DNA of 64,000 bases, taken from NCBI GenBank assembly GCA_964433875.1, contig CAYSSO010000005.1, forward strand, positions 19,895 to 83,894, read 5' to 3'. This document shows positions 9,008 to 17,306 of this stretch, one piece after another (position 1 is the first letter of the stretch; each line of letters starts with the position of its first letter). The notes below the pieces were generated by a model. That model saw only the letters and a list, made by a program, of their open reading frames with translations. It made no database searches and had not been told where the DNA came from. The DNA is from Athalassotoga sp964433875 (lineage in GTDB: Bacteria; Thermotogota; Thermotogae; Mesoaciditogales; Mesoaciditogaceae). A program made the position numbers and the translations under genes.

Positions 9008-10321
9008 ATGTTTGAAAGTTTACAGAGCAAGTTATCAGAGGCTTTTAAGATTTTGAGGGGAAAGGGAAAGATAACAGAGAGCAATATCCAAGATGCCGTC
9101 AGACAAGTCAAGATGTCATTGTTAGAGGCCGATGTGAATTACAAGGTTGTAAAAGAACTGACCGATAGGATCTCCGAGCGTGCTATAGGAGAAAAGGTTA
9201 TTCAAAACATCTCACCAGATCAGCAGTTTATAAAGATAGTGAATGACGAACTACTTAGGCTCTTTGGAGAGACGGCCTCTCTTGATCTGCATTCAAGGCC
9301 TGCGGTCATTTTGATCGTCGGTCTTCAGGGAAGCGGAAAGACAACCTCGGCGGCCAAACTTGCCTTGTGGCTTAAAAAGAAAAATGGAAGGAATCCACTA
9401 CTTGTCGCAGATGACGTTCACAGGCCGGCCGCAATAGATCAACTCGAGGCGCTCGGCAAAAGCGTGGACATACCGGTCTTTTACGGGGAGAGGAAAGATC
9501 CATACAAAATCGCCCGTGAATCGCTTGATTTCGCCGTGAAAAAAGGTTGCGACGTCATCATTGTAGACACAGCCGGAAGGCTTCAAATAGACGAAGAGAT
9601 GATGAAAGAGGCCGAAGAAATATCTAAAATAGTCAAACCCGATGAGGTTTTGATGGTTCTCGACTCTATGGCCGGTCAGGATGTTGTTAACGCCGCAGTT
9701 GAATTCGATAAGAGGCTTTCTGTGACGGGCTTTATAATAACAAAACTTGATGGAGACGCGAGAGGAGGAATTGCGCTATCCACAAAGTACGTTACGGGCA
9801 AGCCGATAAAGTTTTCGAGCACCGGAGAAAAATTGGACCAATTCGATCTCTTTTATCCTGACAGAATCGTCTCGAGAATTCTTGGTATGGGAGACATAGT
9901 CTCTCTTGTTGAAAAGGTCCAGCAGGGTCTTGATAAAAAAAAGATGGAGGAGATGGAAAAGAGGCTCAAAAAGGCCCAGTTTACATTTGATGATTTTTTG
10001 GATCAGATTCATCAGATAAAGAAAATGGGGTCGCTCTCTTCCATTTTGGAAATGATTCCGGGCGCTCAAAATGTTAAAGATCTTAAGATCGATGATGAAC
10101 AGGTAAAGCACGTTGAAGCCATAATAAATTCAATGACAAAGAAGGAAAGATCCAATCCTGAGATAATAAATTTTTCGAGAAAACAAAGAATTGCAAAGGG
10201 AAGCGGAAGGCCTCTTTCCGAAGTTAACAAACTCATGAAGAACTATGAAGACATGAAAAAAATGCTTAAAAATTTCAATAAAATCGGTAAATTAGGGAAG
10301 TTTCCCTTTCAGATGAAATAA
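9008..10321 (+). CDS. ffh: Signal recognition particle GTPase Ffh
   Basis: The SRP54 GTPase binds SRP RNA and signal sequences and docks nascent membrane proteins at FtsY. The N domain is 1-90 and the G domain about 95-295. G-domain motifs are GLQGSGKTT (near 104-112), DTAGRLQ (near 190), and TKLDGDARGG (near 246). The M domain follows from about 300 and is rich in Met, Lys and Phe (FQMK end). Length 437 is normal. It is the first gene of a long operon with a good promoter; rpsP follows after 11 bases with an AGGAGG ribosome-binding site. Confidence 0.97.
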   Translation: MFESLQSKLSEAFKILRGKGKITESNIQDAVRQVKMSLLEADVNYKVVKELTDRISERAIGEKVIQNISPDQQFIKIVNDELLRLFGETASLDLHSRPAVILIVGLQGSGKTTSAAKLALWLKKKNGRNPLLVADDVHRPAAIDQLEALGKSVDIPVFYGERKDPYKIARESLDFAVKKGCDVIIVDTAGRLQIDEEMMKEAEEISKIVKPDEVLMVLDSMAGQDVVNAAVEFDKRLSVTGFIITKLDGDARGGIALSTKYVTGKPIKFSSTGEKLDQFDLFYPDRIVSRILGMGDIVSLVEKVQQGLDKKKMEEMEKRLKKAQFTFDDFLDQIHQIKKMGSLSSILEMIPGAQNVKDLKIDDEQVKHVEAIINSMTKKERSNPEIINFSRKQRIAKGSGRPLSEVNKLMKNYEDMKKMLKNFNKIGKLGKFPFQMK

Positions 10322-10332
10322 GGAGGTGCAAA

Positions 10333-10605
10333 ATGGTTAAGATCAAACTTACCAGAATGGGGAAAAGAGGTCAACCCTTTTACAGGGTCATCGTTGTTGA
10401 ATCTTCAAAGTCGAGGGATGGCGCTTACATAGAATCTCTTGGTTATTACAATCCGATGAAAAAGCCCTTTGAAGTCAAAATAGACGATGAAAGGGCCCTC
10501 TATTGGCTTGAGCACGGAGCCCAGCCAACGGAGACAGTTAGATCTCTGCTTTCTAAAAATGGAATAATGAAGGCTTACCATGAAAAGCGCTTTGTAAAGG
10601 GATAA
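10333..10605 (+). CDS. rpsP: 30S ribosomal protein S16
   Basis: Small-subunit protein that stabilises the 5' domain of 16S rRNA. The start MVKIKLTRMGKRGQPFYRVI and the block YIESLGYYNPMKKP are family signatures. At 90 residues it is of normal length. A strong AGGAGG precedes the ATG, and the KH-domain gene follows after 2 bases. Confidence 0.97.
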   Translation: MVKIKLTRMGKRGQPFYRVIVVESSKSRDGAYIESLGYYNPMKKPFEVKIDDERALYWLEHGAQPTETVRSLLSKNGIMKAYHEKRFVKG

Positions 10606-10607
10606 TC

Positions 10608-10841
10608 GTGGACTTAAAAGAATCTCTTGAATTCATGATAAAATCCGTTTGCAAAGAACCAGAATTTGTAAGAATCAAAGAAAGTCTTGTGGATGGGAAG
10701 ATCGTTTACGAGATCTTCGTATCAGACGAGGACATAGGTCAGATAATAGGCAAGGATGGAAGGACTATAAAATCGATAGAGTTAATCCTTAGATCTTTGA
10801 AAAATGGCGAGGGGGATTTTGAATTAAAGGTGATCAGATGA
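10608..10841 (+). CDS. khpA: KH-domain RNA-binding protein KhpA
   Basis: A 77-residue single KH domain. The nucleic-acid-binding loop appears as IIGKDGRTIKSIE at about 45-57. The start is GTG, two bases after the rpsP stop, and the stop overlaps rimM by 4 bases. In other bacteria KhpA works with KhpB (Jag) as a global RNA chaperone that affects cell size; khpB is not in the window. Placement between rpsP and rimM is the usual one for this gene. Confidence 0.92.
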   Translation: MDLKESLEFMIKSVCKEPEFVRIKESLVDGKIVYEIFVSDEDIGQIIGKDGRTIKSIELILRSLKNGEGDFELKVIR

Positions 10842-11335
10842 ATCTTGTCGCGATAGGAAAGGTCTTTTCGGTTTTTGGTCTGAATGGGAAGGTTAAGTTC
10901 TATTCTTACATAGAAGATCGTGATATGAAGAATTTTCTGAATCACGATGTGTGGATAGGACGTAACTCCAAAAAGGTTTTAAAAATAAAAATAAATTCTC
11001 TTTCGAAAATGAACAACCATCAAATAATAGGATTTGATGGGTTCGATTCAGTTGATAAGGTCAAAAATCTTACCGGTCAGATGATATACGTCGACGAATC
11101 CGATCTTCCTTCTTTAAAAGAGGATGAATATTATTTCTACCAACTCATCGAATCCATAGTCTATTACGAAGATGGAAGTGAGGTTGGAATCGTAACAGAT
11201 GTGATAAGGACCGGGTCCAATGATGTGCTTGTGATTGGAAGAGAAGAGGTTCTGATTCCGGTTATAAAGGATTACATCTTGGAGATGGACCTTAAAAATC
11301 GCAGAATAACCGTTAGAAAGATGGAGTGGTTCTGA
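10838..11335 (+). CDS. rimM: 16S rRNA processing protein RimM
   Basis: A maturation factor for the 30S head that binds S19. The N-terminal barrel has VAIGKVFSVFGLNGKVKFYSY near 4-24 (shown in part) and the C-terminal PRC-barrel has YYFYQLIESIVYYEDG and VLIPVIKDYIL. Length 165 is normal. It overlaps khpA by 4 bases and runs straight into trmD. Confidence 0.94.
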   Translation: MNLVAIGKVFSVFGLNGKVKFYSYIEDRDMKNFLNHDVWIGRNSKKVLKIKINSLSKMNNHQIIGFDGFDSVDKVKNLTGQMIYVDESDLPSLKEDEYYFYQLIESIVYYEDGSEVGIVTDVIRTGSNDVLVIGREEVLIPVIKDYILEMDLKNRRITVRKMEWF

Positions 11336-11336
11336 T

Positions 11337-12071
11337 TTGAGGATCGAAGTTGTAACAACCATTCCCGATTTTTTTGATTCCTTCGTGAAATTTGGAATCG
11401 TTGGACGGGCCATAAGTTCTAAAAAGATAGAGTTTACCGTTATAAATTTGAGAGAATATACCCATGATAAGCATAGAACCACGGATGATTACACTTATGG
11501 TACCGGAATCGGAATGGTTATGAAGGTTGAACCGGTCTTTGAAATGTTTGATGAATACATCAAAAATCATGAAAGGCCGTGGATTGTCTACCCTTCTCCG
11601 CAGGGAGAGATCTTCGATCAGCAAAAAGCCATAGAACTGTCGTCGAGGTCCGATGTGATGTTTCTCTGTGGAAGGTACGAGGGGATAGACGAGAGGATCA
11701 TGACGATCGTCGATGAAGAAATATCGATAGGCGATTTCGTCGTAAGTGGTGGTGAAAGCGTTACTATGGTCTTCATCGAAGCGATCGCAAGAATGATTCC
11801 AGGTGTTGTTGGAAAAGATCTTTCTGTCAAAGATGACTCATTTTTTTCGGGTCTTTTGGATCATTCAAACTACACAAGGCCACCATCTTACAGGGGAATG
11901 GAAGTTCCGGAAATACTAAGGTGTGGCGATCACGCAAAAATAGGGAGATATCTTCTCAAAGACGCAATAATAAGGACCATTAAAAAGAGGCCGGATCTTT
12001 TTTTGAAGAGAGATTTCACCCTTGAGGAAAAGGCAGCCATTGTGGAATTGCTCAGGGAGAAGATATGTTAG
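11337..12071 (+). CDS. trmD: tRNA (guanine37-N1)-methyltransferase TrmD
   Basis: Methylates G37 of tRNAs with a G36, using S-adenosylmethionine bound in a trefoil knot. The knot sequences CGRYEGIDERIM and SIGDFVVSGGE near 112-145 are present, with the C-terminal helical part HSNYTRPPSYRG. The start is TTG one base after rimM. Length 244 is normal. The 3' end overlaps the next methyltransferase by 7 bases. Confidence 0.96.
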   Translation: MRIEVVTTIPDFFDSFVKFGIVGRAISSKKIEFTVINLREYTHDKHRTTDDYTYGTGIGMVMKVEPVFEMFDEYIKNHERPWIVYPSPQGEIFDQQKAIELSSRSDVMFLCGRYEGIDERIMTIVDEEISIGDFVVSGGESVTMVFIEAIARMIPGVVGKDLSVKDDSFFSGLLDHSNYTRPPSYRGMEVPEILRCGDHAKIGRYLLKDAIIRTIKKRPDLFLKRDFTLEEKAAIVELLREKIC

Positions 12072-12631
12072 ATAAAATATACGTTGGAGTTTTGCATTAC
12101 CCTTCCATTGGGAAGGACGGAAGAATAGTGACAACTGCCGTTGTGAATATGGATGTTCACGATATAGCAAGAACGTGCAGAACCTATCTCGTCAAAAGGT
12201 ATTACATAGTCAATAACCTTCCCGTCCAAAAACAGATAGTCTTAAGAGTTTTGAATTTTTGGGGAAGCGATTTTGGGAAAAATTACAATTCTTCAAGGTT
12301 TGAGGCTTTAAAACTCGTTAAGATGGTCTCTTACTACGAAGATCTGATAGAAGACATTACAAAAGCAGAAGGATGTGAGCCCATAAAGGTTTTTACATCG
12401 GCAAAGAAAAGGGACAATATGGTCTCTTATGCGGCCTTGAAGGATATGATCGTTAAAGATGAAAGACCTTTTTTGTTTCTTTTCGGAACGGGACAAGGAA
12501 TGCCGAGAGAGATTCTTGAGACATGTGATATCTCTTTAGAGCCAATAAGGGCTCTTTCGGATTACAATCATCTTTCGGTTAGATCGGCTGTTGCCATAAC
12601 TTTGGATAGAGCGATAGGAGAATTGATCTAA
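12065..12631 (+). CDS. SPOUT RNA methyltransferase, Tm1570-like
   Basis: A 188-residue knotted methyltransferase of the type found directly after trmD in Thermotogota; in some bacteria the two are fused. Visible blocks are an N-terminal strand YVGVLHYPSIGKDGRI, a middle FLFGTGQGMPREILETCD (glycine-rich cofactor loop near 138-155) and the knot segment LSVRSAVAITLDRAIGE. The 7-base overlap with trmD implies coupled translation. The family is thought to methylate tRNA ribose, but the target position cannot be read from sequence. Confidence 0.85.
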   Translation: MLDKIYVGVLHYPSIGKDGRIVTTAVVNMDVHDIARTCRTYLVKRYYIVNNLPVQKQIVLRVLNFWGSDFGKNYNSSRFEALKLVKMVSYYEDLIEDITKAEGCEPIKVFTSAKKRDNMVSYAALKDMIVKDERPFLFLFGTGQGMPREILETCDISLEPIRALSDYNHLSVRSAVAITLDRAIGELI

Positions 12632-12647
12632 AAGGAGGTCATTTTAA

Positions 12648-13007
12648 ATGGATCAACTTATAAGGGCAATGGAATTGCCCGATAAAAAGGAATTGCCAAA
12701 GATATCTATAGGTGATGTGGTAAGAGTTACGACTTCTGTTGTGGAAGGAGGAAAGGAAAGGGGTCAGGTTTTTGAAGGAACTGTTATAGCGATGTCCGGA
12801 TCTTCTGGCGGAAGAACCTTTACAGTCAGAAAGATCTCGCACAACTCTATAGGAGTGGAGAGAATTTTCCCTTTCAATTCCCCGTCTATAAAGGAGGTTA
12901 CCGTTGTAAGGCATAACAAGGTGAGAAGGGCAAAATTGTATTACATACGGGCCTTGAAAGGTAAAAAAGCGAGAATGAAGGAAAAACGCCAGCCGTTATC
13001 CAATTAA
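12648..13007 (+). CDS. rplS: 50S ribosomal protein L19
   Basis: Large-subunit protein at the 30S/50S interface. Family blocks are IGDVVRVTTSVVEGGKERGQ, RTFTVRKISHNSIGVERIFP and VRRAKLYYIRALKGKKARMK, each shortened here by reading them as separate pieces. Length is 119. A strong AAAGGAGG precedes the ATG. Confidence 0.97.
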   Translation: MDQLIRAMELPDKKELPKISIGDVVRVTTSVVEGGKERGQVFEGTVIAMSGSSGGRTFTVRKISHNSIGVERIFPFNSPSIKEVTVVRHNKVRRAKLYYIRALKGKKARMKEKRQPLSN

Positions 13008-13008
13008 G

Positions 13009-13830
13009 GTGTTCGAAGTGGCGAACAAACAGGCCAAGAAATCTGATAATCTCTCAGAAAAGGTAAAGCATGAAACGTGGGAATGGATAAAGGCTATCGT
13101 CATAGCAATACTGATAGTTATACCCGTAAAACTTTTTGTCCTTGATACCATGATCGTTCCCACGGGTTCTATGATACCTACCATAATGCCGGGAGATAGG
13201 ATCTTTGTGGATCAGATATCATGGAAATACAAGGACCTTAAAATAGGAGACATAGTAGTTTTCTGGACGCCATTTGTCGATAAATCTTCTTTGGCGATGC
13301 TTGGTCCTTTTGACAAATTTATGGACGCTTTAAGTCCTGTCCATTACGCGGGCCATGTCAAATATGTCAAAAGATTGATAGCGGTGGGAGGGGATACGGT
13401 TCAACTTGTTCCGGCGCCGGGCCATCCTTACTTTTACCATGTTGAGGTTAACGGTAAAATTCCACCGGCACTCAAGGATCACCTTTACACCAAGGCTGGA
13501 ATCTTTGACGATCCAAATTATTATTACGAAATGGCCAATCCCCAAAAATACATATCGAATCCGAATTACCAGTTTTTGGCTTATTACAATCAAGATATGG
13601 ACTATACCAACTATTACGATTCCGTTGTTTCGAAATGGGGAGAATACGTTACCGAAGATGCCTCTGGCAATATCGTCATTCATGTACCGAAGGGATATTT
13701 TTTTGCCATGGGCGATAACACGACAGATTCTTTTGACAGCAGATACTGGGGCTTCGTACCGATGTCAAACATGATTGGCACGCCATTCTTGAGGATATGG
13801 CCTCTTAACAGGTTTGGAGTGATGAAATAA
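13009..13830 (+). CDS. lepB: Signal peptidase I with a Tyr/Asn-rich insertion
   Basis: Removes signal peptides from secreted proteins at the outer face of the membrane. One membrane helix lies at about 20-45 (IKAIVIAILIVIPVKLFVLD). The catalytic Ser is in PTGSMIPTI near 56 and the catalytic Lys in YVKRLIAVGGD near 122. The closing motif MGDNTTDSFDSRYWG is near 237-251. Between the Lys block and that motif sits an insertion of about 70 residues rich in Tyr, Asn and Pro, making 273 residues in all. The start is GTG at 13009 one base after rplS; GTG 13018 is an alternative. The stop overlaps the rbgA ATG. Confidence 0.93.
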   Translation: MFEVANKQAKKSDNLSEKVKHETWEWIKAIVIAILIVIPVKLFVLDTMIVPTGSMIPTIMPGDRIFVDQISWKYKDLKIGDIVVFWTPFVDKSSLAMLGPFDKFMDALSPVHYAGHVKYVKRLIAVGGDTVQLVPAPGHPYFYHVEVNGKIPPALKDHLYTKAGIFDDPNYYYEMANPQKYISNPNYQFLAYYNQDMDYTNYYDSVVSKWGEYVTEDASGNIVIHVPKGYFFAMGDNTTDSFDSRYWGFVPMSNMIGTPFLRIWPLNRFGVMK

Positions 13831-14618
13831 TGGAAGTTTGGTATCCATCTCATATCGAAAAGGCAAAAAGGGCCATAAAATCTCTCATAAAACTTGTAAG
13901 CGGTATAATAGAGATAGTCGATGCAAGAGCGCCAATGGCAACGAGGCCTCTTGACATAGAACCATATTTCAAAGATAAAAAGCGTCTCATATTTCTTAAC
14001 AAGGCCGATCTTGCCGAGGATGACGTTACAAAAAGATGGGTCGAAAAGTTCTCGAAGGAATGTCAGACCCTTGCCGGTTCGATAAAGGGAATGCCAAATA
14101 TTCAGGAGATCTTTCTGCCCTTTAGATCGGATCATGAAGTGAATATATTGATCGTCGGTATGCCGAATGTTGGTAAATCTACCCTTGTTAATATGGTCAA
14201 GAAGAAACGCGCCGCGGCTATTGGAGACAAACCGGGTGTTACAAGATCTGTTCAATGGATAAGGATAGACGATAAGATGAAATTACTCGATACTCCCGGT
14301 ATTACCTATCCAAAGATTTCGAATGAGGTGCTTTACGCTAAATTAGGTTTGTGCAACGTTATAGACATTGAGCAGGTTGATTTTGAAGCACTCGTCTATT
14401 ACGAATTGGATTTGCTGTCGAAGATAAAGCCAGAATTGATAGAAAAGATAGGAGAAGGAGATTCCATAGTTAAAAAAATAGAAAGTTATGGAAGGCAAAG
14501 AGGTTTTATTCTTAAAGGTGGAACTTTGGATATAAATAGAACGCTTTTGACATTGCACAGAGAAATAACGCATGAAAAATTTGGTAAAATAAGTTATGAA
14601 TTTCCAGAGGATTTTTGA
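13830..14618 (+). CDS. rbgA: Ribosome biogenesis GTPase RbgA (YlqF)
   Basis: A circularly permuted GTPase for late 50S assembly. The G motifs appear in the order expected for the permuted fold: G4 LNKAD (near 54), then G1 GMPNVGKST (near 110-118), G2 PGVTRS and G3 DTPGI (near 153-157). The C-terminal helical domain GRQRGFILKGGTLDINR follows. Length 262 is slightly short. The ATG shares bases with the lepB stop (TAATG), so the two are coupled. Confidence 0.93.
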   Translation: MEVWYPSHIEKAKRAIKSLIKLVSGIIEIVDARAPMATRPLDIEPYFKDKKRLIFLNKADLAEDDVTKRWVEKFSKECQTLAGSIKGMPNIQEIFLPFRSDHEVNILIVGMPNVGKSTLVNMVKKKRAAAIGDKPGVTRSVQWIRIDDKMKLLDTPGITYPKISNEVLYAKLGLCNVIDIEQVDFEALVYYELDLLSKIKPELIEKIGEGDSIVKKIESYGRQRGFILKGGTLDINRTLLTLHREITHEKFGKISYEFPEDF

Positions 14619-14630
14619 AAGGAGAGAGAT

Positions 14631-14864
14631 ATGGACACATTTGAAAAGGTCAAAAAACTTGTTTCCGATAAATTGGGAGTTGAAGGTGATAAAATAACAG
14701 AAAAGTCCTCTTTTGTGGATGACCTTGGGGCTGATTCTTTAGACCTTGTCGATCTTGTCATGGCATTAGAAGATGAATTTGGTATAAAGGTCGATGATGA
14801 TAAACTTGAGAAGTTCGTCACAGTCGGGGATGTCGTTGAATACATTAACAGTGTCAAGAAGTGA
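14631..14864 (+). CDS. acpP: Acyl carrier protein
   Basis: A 77-residue acidic four-helix protein that carries acyl chains on 4'-phosphopantetheine. The attachment serine is in the motif LGADSLDLVDLV (Ser at about 36), followed by EDEFGI. AAAGGAGAG precedes the ATG. No fatty-acid synthesis gene adjoins it here. Confidence 0.96.
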   Translation: MDTFEKVKKLVSDKLGVEGDKITEKSSFVDDLGADSLDLVDLVMALEDEFGIKVDDDKLEKFVTVGDVVEYINSVKK

Positions 14865-14886
14865 TCTTACTTAAAGAGGTGGGGTA

Positions 14887-15564
14887 ATGGGAAATGTCGA
14901 TTTGAGAATGACAAAAAGGGGCGTTGTGCTTTACATAGAAGAGTACGATGATTTGGACGATCTGTTTGTCCAGATAACCAACAAATTTTCCCAGTTAAAT
15001 GGTTTCTTCGCCGAAGACGATAAGATATCTGTCATGTTGAAAGATAAAGAAAAACACTCGAAGGATATAACGGAGATAATTTCTTTCATTGAAAAGATAG
15101 GGTTCAAAGTGGGTGAGATTCTCGTCGGTGAAATGAGCCAAAATGTGAAGCAGAAAACTCTCTCTGTAAAGGAAAAATTGAGCCTTGTAGATGAAGAAAA
15201 TAAGAAATTTAGGATGAATCCAACAAAGGTTATAAAAAAGACCGTGAGATCCGGCCAGGCCATAGTGCACGATGGGGATGTAATGCTGATAGGAAATCTT
15301 AACGACGGTGGAGAGATAATAGCCGACGGTAACGTTGTCGTCATAGGAGAGGCAAGAGGCGTTATAAGAGCCGGATCGAGAGGGAACGAAGAGGCAATAA
15401 TATATGCCGTAATTATGTCGCCGGAATTAATTCAGATAGCCAATTACGTCATTCACTTAAGTGAGCCTGTGGTAAATGCCATTGGCTATGTGAGGAATGG
15501 TAAGATCCTTGTCGAAAGATTTGATACGGTCAAATTTGGTCAGGTGATAAATCATCGAGAATAA
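14887..15564 (+). CDS. minC: Septum site-determining protein MinC
   Basis: Inhibits FtsZ assembly away from midcell, normally targeted by MinD. The N-terminal domain is about 1-95. The C-terminal right-handed beta-helix is clear: VRSGQAIVHDGDVMLIG, NDGGEIIADGNVVVIGEARG and AGSRGNEEAIIYAVIMSPEL, at about 117-185. Length 225 is normal. It sits 22 bases after acpP, and neither minD nor minE is in the window. The genes that follow (SPOR proteins) also suggest a link to the division site. Confidence 0.93.
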   Translation: MGNVDLRMTKRGVVLYIEEYDDLDDLFVQITNKFSQLNGFFAEDDKISVMLKDKEKHSKDITEIISFIEKIGFKVGEILVGEMSQNVKQKTLSVKEKLSLVDEENKKFRMNPTKVIKKTVRSGQAIVHDGDVMLIGNLNDGGEIIADGNVVVIGEARGVIRAGSRGNEEAIIYAVIMSPELIQIANYVIHLSEPVVNAIGYVRNGKILVERFDTVKFGQVINHRE

Positions 15565-15610
15565 ACTGTTAGTCTCTGATTTTGTACCTGTTAGAAATGA
15601 TCAAAATAAG

Positions 15611-16579
15611 ATGTCTGTTTACCTTCTCCAAAAAAAGGCTGACTTTCAAGAATTCGTTGAAACGCTTTACCATGGTAGAGAGTTCATTTACATAGTTGAT
15701 TCAAAGATAAGGCTTTTTCACACGGATTTTGTCAGTTCCGTTGAAAGCACGCCAATTTTTGCCGGAGAAAGGGCCAAATCCATTATAGGAATGATGGACG
15801 TTCAAAACCTCATAATAAATTCTGAAATAAATGACCCCGTTGTTGTGGTAATAGGTGGCGGCAGTGTCCTTGACACGTGTGGCTTTGCCCTTGCAACGTA
15901 CAAAAAAAGACTGGAAACAGTTTTTGTTCCGACAACCCTTAGCGCCCAACTCGAAAGTTTTTTCAAAGATGAAGTTTATCTTAATTTCGATAGAGTAAAG
16001 GATGCGATGAAGGTTAGATTTCAGCCAGATGTGCTTGTCAATATTGTTGAGTTCATAAAAACGCAACTTGTCGAAGAAAAAAAGCTTTCGATGATTCATG
16101 CCATCGCTTTCGGTCTTTCGCATTCGAAAAAGTTTTTTGATATGGTTGAAAAGATACTTAACTCTGAATTGATCGGCAATTATGAGGTTATATCTCACAT
16201 GATATTTGAAAGCCTAAGGCTCAAAATAAACACGGGTCAGGTAAATGTTGGAGAAGAAAGCGCCCGTGCTTTCATGACAGCGTCCCAGTTGGACATTCCG
16301 TACCTTGTAGCCCTCTACTACGGCGTCATGATCGAATCCTTTGTTTCTTACAGGCTTGGATTTATCTCGGAAGAAGAGATGAACAGGATTTATTCTATTT
16401 TGAAAAGGTCTTCAAATGCCCATTTTGATTTTTCTTCTGCCATAGATCAGATCTCTTCTTACGGTGAGCCTTTGAAGATGAAATTGCCTGTAAGAATAGG
16501 AAAGACTATGGATTATCAAATTTTCCCGGGTTTTTTGGCAGAAATGATTTATTCGGCCCATTCAAAAGGGCTGATATAA
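15611..16579 (+). CDS. Degenerate 3-dehydroquinate synthase-like protein
   Basis: The nucleotide-binding half of the AroB fold is recognisable: VVVVIGGGSVLDTCGFALAT followed by FVPTTLSAQLESF at about 77-118. Catalytic positions look lost. The AroB Lys-bearing SSVGGKT stretch is replaced by SFFKDEV, and the metal-binding His-rich NFGHTxGHAIE region has no equivalent His pair. A non-enzymatic or altered role is inferred. The start is uncertain: no Shine-Dalgarno site precedes ATG 15611, while the frame is open from 15551 with plausible protein sequence (NKLLVSDFVPVRNDQNK) and AGGTG just before it, but no ATG, GTG or TTG there. It lies between minC and two SPOR-domain genes, with no aro genes nearby. 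Confidence 0.65.
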   Translation: MSVYLLQKKADFQEFVETLYHGREFIYIVDSKIRLFHTDFVSSVESTPIFAGERAKSIIGMMDVQNLIINSEINDPVVVVIGGGSVLDTCGFALATYKKRLETVFVPTTLSAQLESFFKDEVYLNFDRVKDAMKVRFQPDVLVNIVEFIKTQLVEEKKLSMIHAIAFGLSHSKKFFDMVEKILNSELIGNYEVISHMIFESLRLKINTGQVNVGEESARAFMTASQLDIPYLVALYYGVMIESFVSYRLGFISEEEMNRIYSILKRSSNAHFDFSSAIDQISSYGEPLKMKLPVRIGKTMDYQIFPGFLAEMIYSAHSKGLI

Positions 16580-16591
16580 AGGGAGGTTAAA

Positions 16592-17296
16592 ATGGATAAG
16601 CAGAATATGTACTCTGTGGTAAGAGTGGTTCTACTTGTCGTGTTTATAGTCGTTGCACTTGGAGCCCTTATATGGGTTGCATCGTTAAATGGAAAGATAA
16701 ACAACATAGATCGCAAAGCTTCAAGCGCTCAAACAGCCGTCGCTTCTTTGACAACTCGCATTGCAAGTTTGACTGCGAGTATAGCAAAATTAAAAAGTGT
16801 AAGTACAACAAGGCTTTCGTCAAGTGTATCCGTTAATCTTCCAACGTTGCAATCAACGTACATAAGCCTTCAATCTATAACCTATCCTTTGTTGCTTGCA
16901 AATGCTCCAGAATCTTTGAGTTCGAATATCTCTCTGACAACAATAACGGCTACGAATCTTGACGCTTTAAAACCATTGCTTTCATCAACAAATACTTATG
17001 AAATAACGCAAATGAATAATCTTTACTATTTCGCGTATCCGGGAAGCGGAGTTACCTATTCAATACAGGTGCTTTCCTCTCCTTATCCCGATAGAGTCCT
17101 TTCTTTGGTTAAATCTTTAAGGAGCGCGGGAGTACCGGCCTTCAAAATAGATTACTCTTCCCAGTCTGGATTATTTATAGGGGTTTTCCCGGATTACAAT
17201 TCTGCCTCTACTTATGCCAACGCGATCTCAACGCCTAATGTAACATCGATAGTTGGTTCTGGAGCCTCTTCATGGCTTATAAGAACTATACCATAG
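16592..17296 (+). CDS. Membrane-anchored coiled-coil protein with C-terminal SPOR-like domain (copy 1)
   Basis: One N-terminal membrane helix (about 9-31) with a short cytoplasmic head, then a Ser/Thr/Ala-rich coiled coil (35-75), a linker, and a C-terminal domain from about 135. That domain has the SPOR pattern YSIQVLSSPYPDRVLSLVKSL, then AFKIDY and GLFIGVFPDYNSASTYANAI. SPOR domains bind denuded glycan strands at division septa. AGGGAGG precedes the ATG. It is followed 10 bases later by a paralogue of the same design, so the pair arose by tandem duplication. The neighbourhood of minC supports a septal role, which is inferred. Confidence 0.75.
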   Translation: MDKQNMYSVVRVVLLVVFIVVALGALIWVASLNGKINNIDRKASSAQTAVASLTTRIASLTASIAKLKSVSTTRLSSSVSVNLPTLQSTYISLQSITYPLLLANAPESLSSNISLTTITATNLDALKPLLSSTNTYEITQMNNLYYFAYPGSGVTYSIQVLSSPYPDRVLSLVKSLRSAGVPAFKIDYSSQSGLFIGVFPDYNSASTYANAISTPNVTSIVGSGASSWLIRTIP

Positions 17297-17306
17297 AGGT
17301 GCTCGA

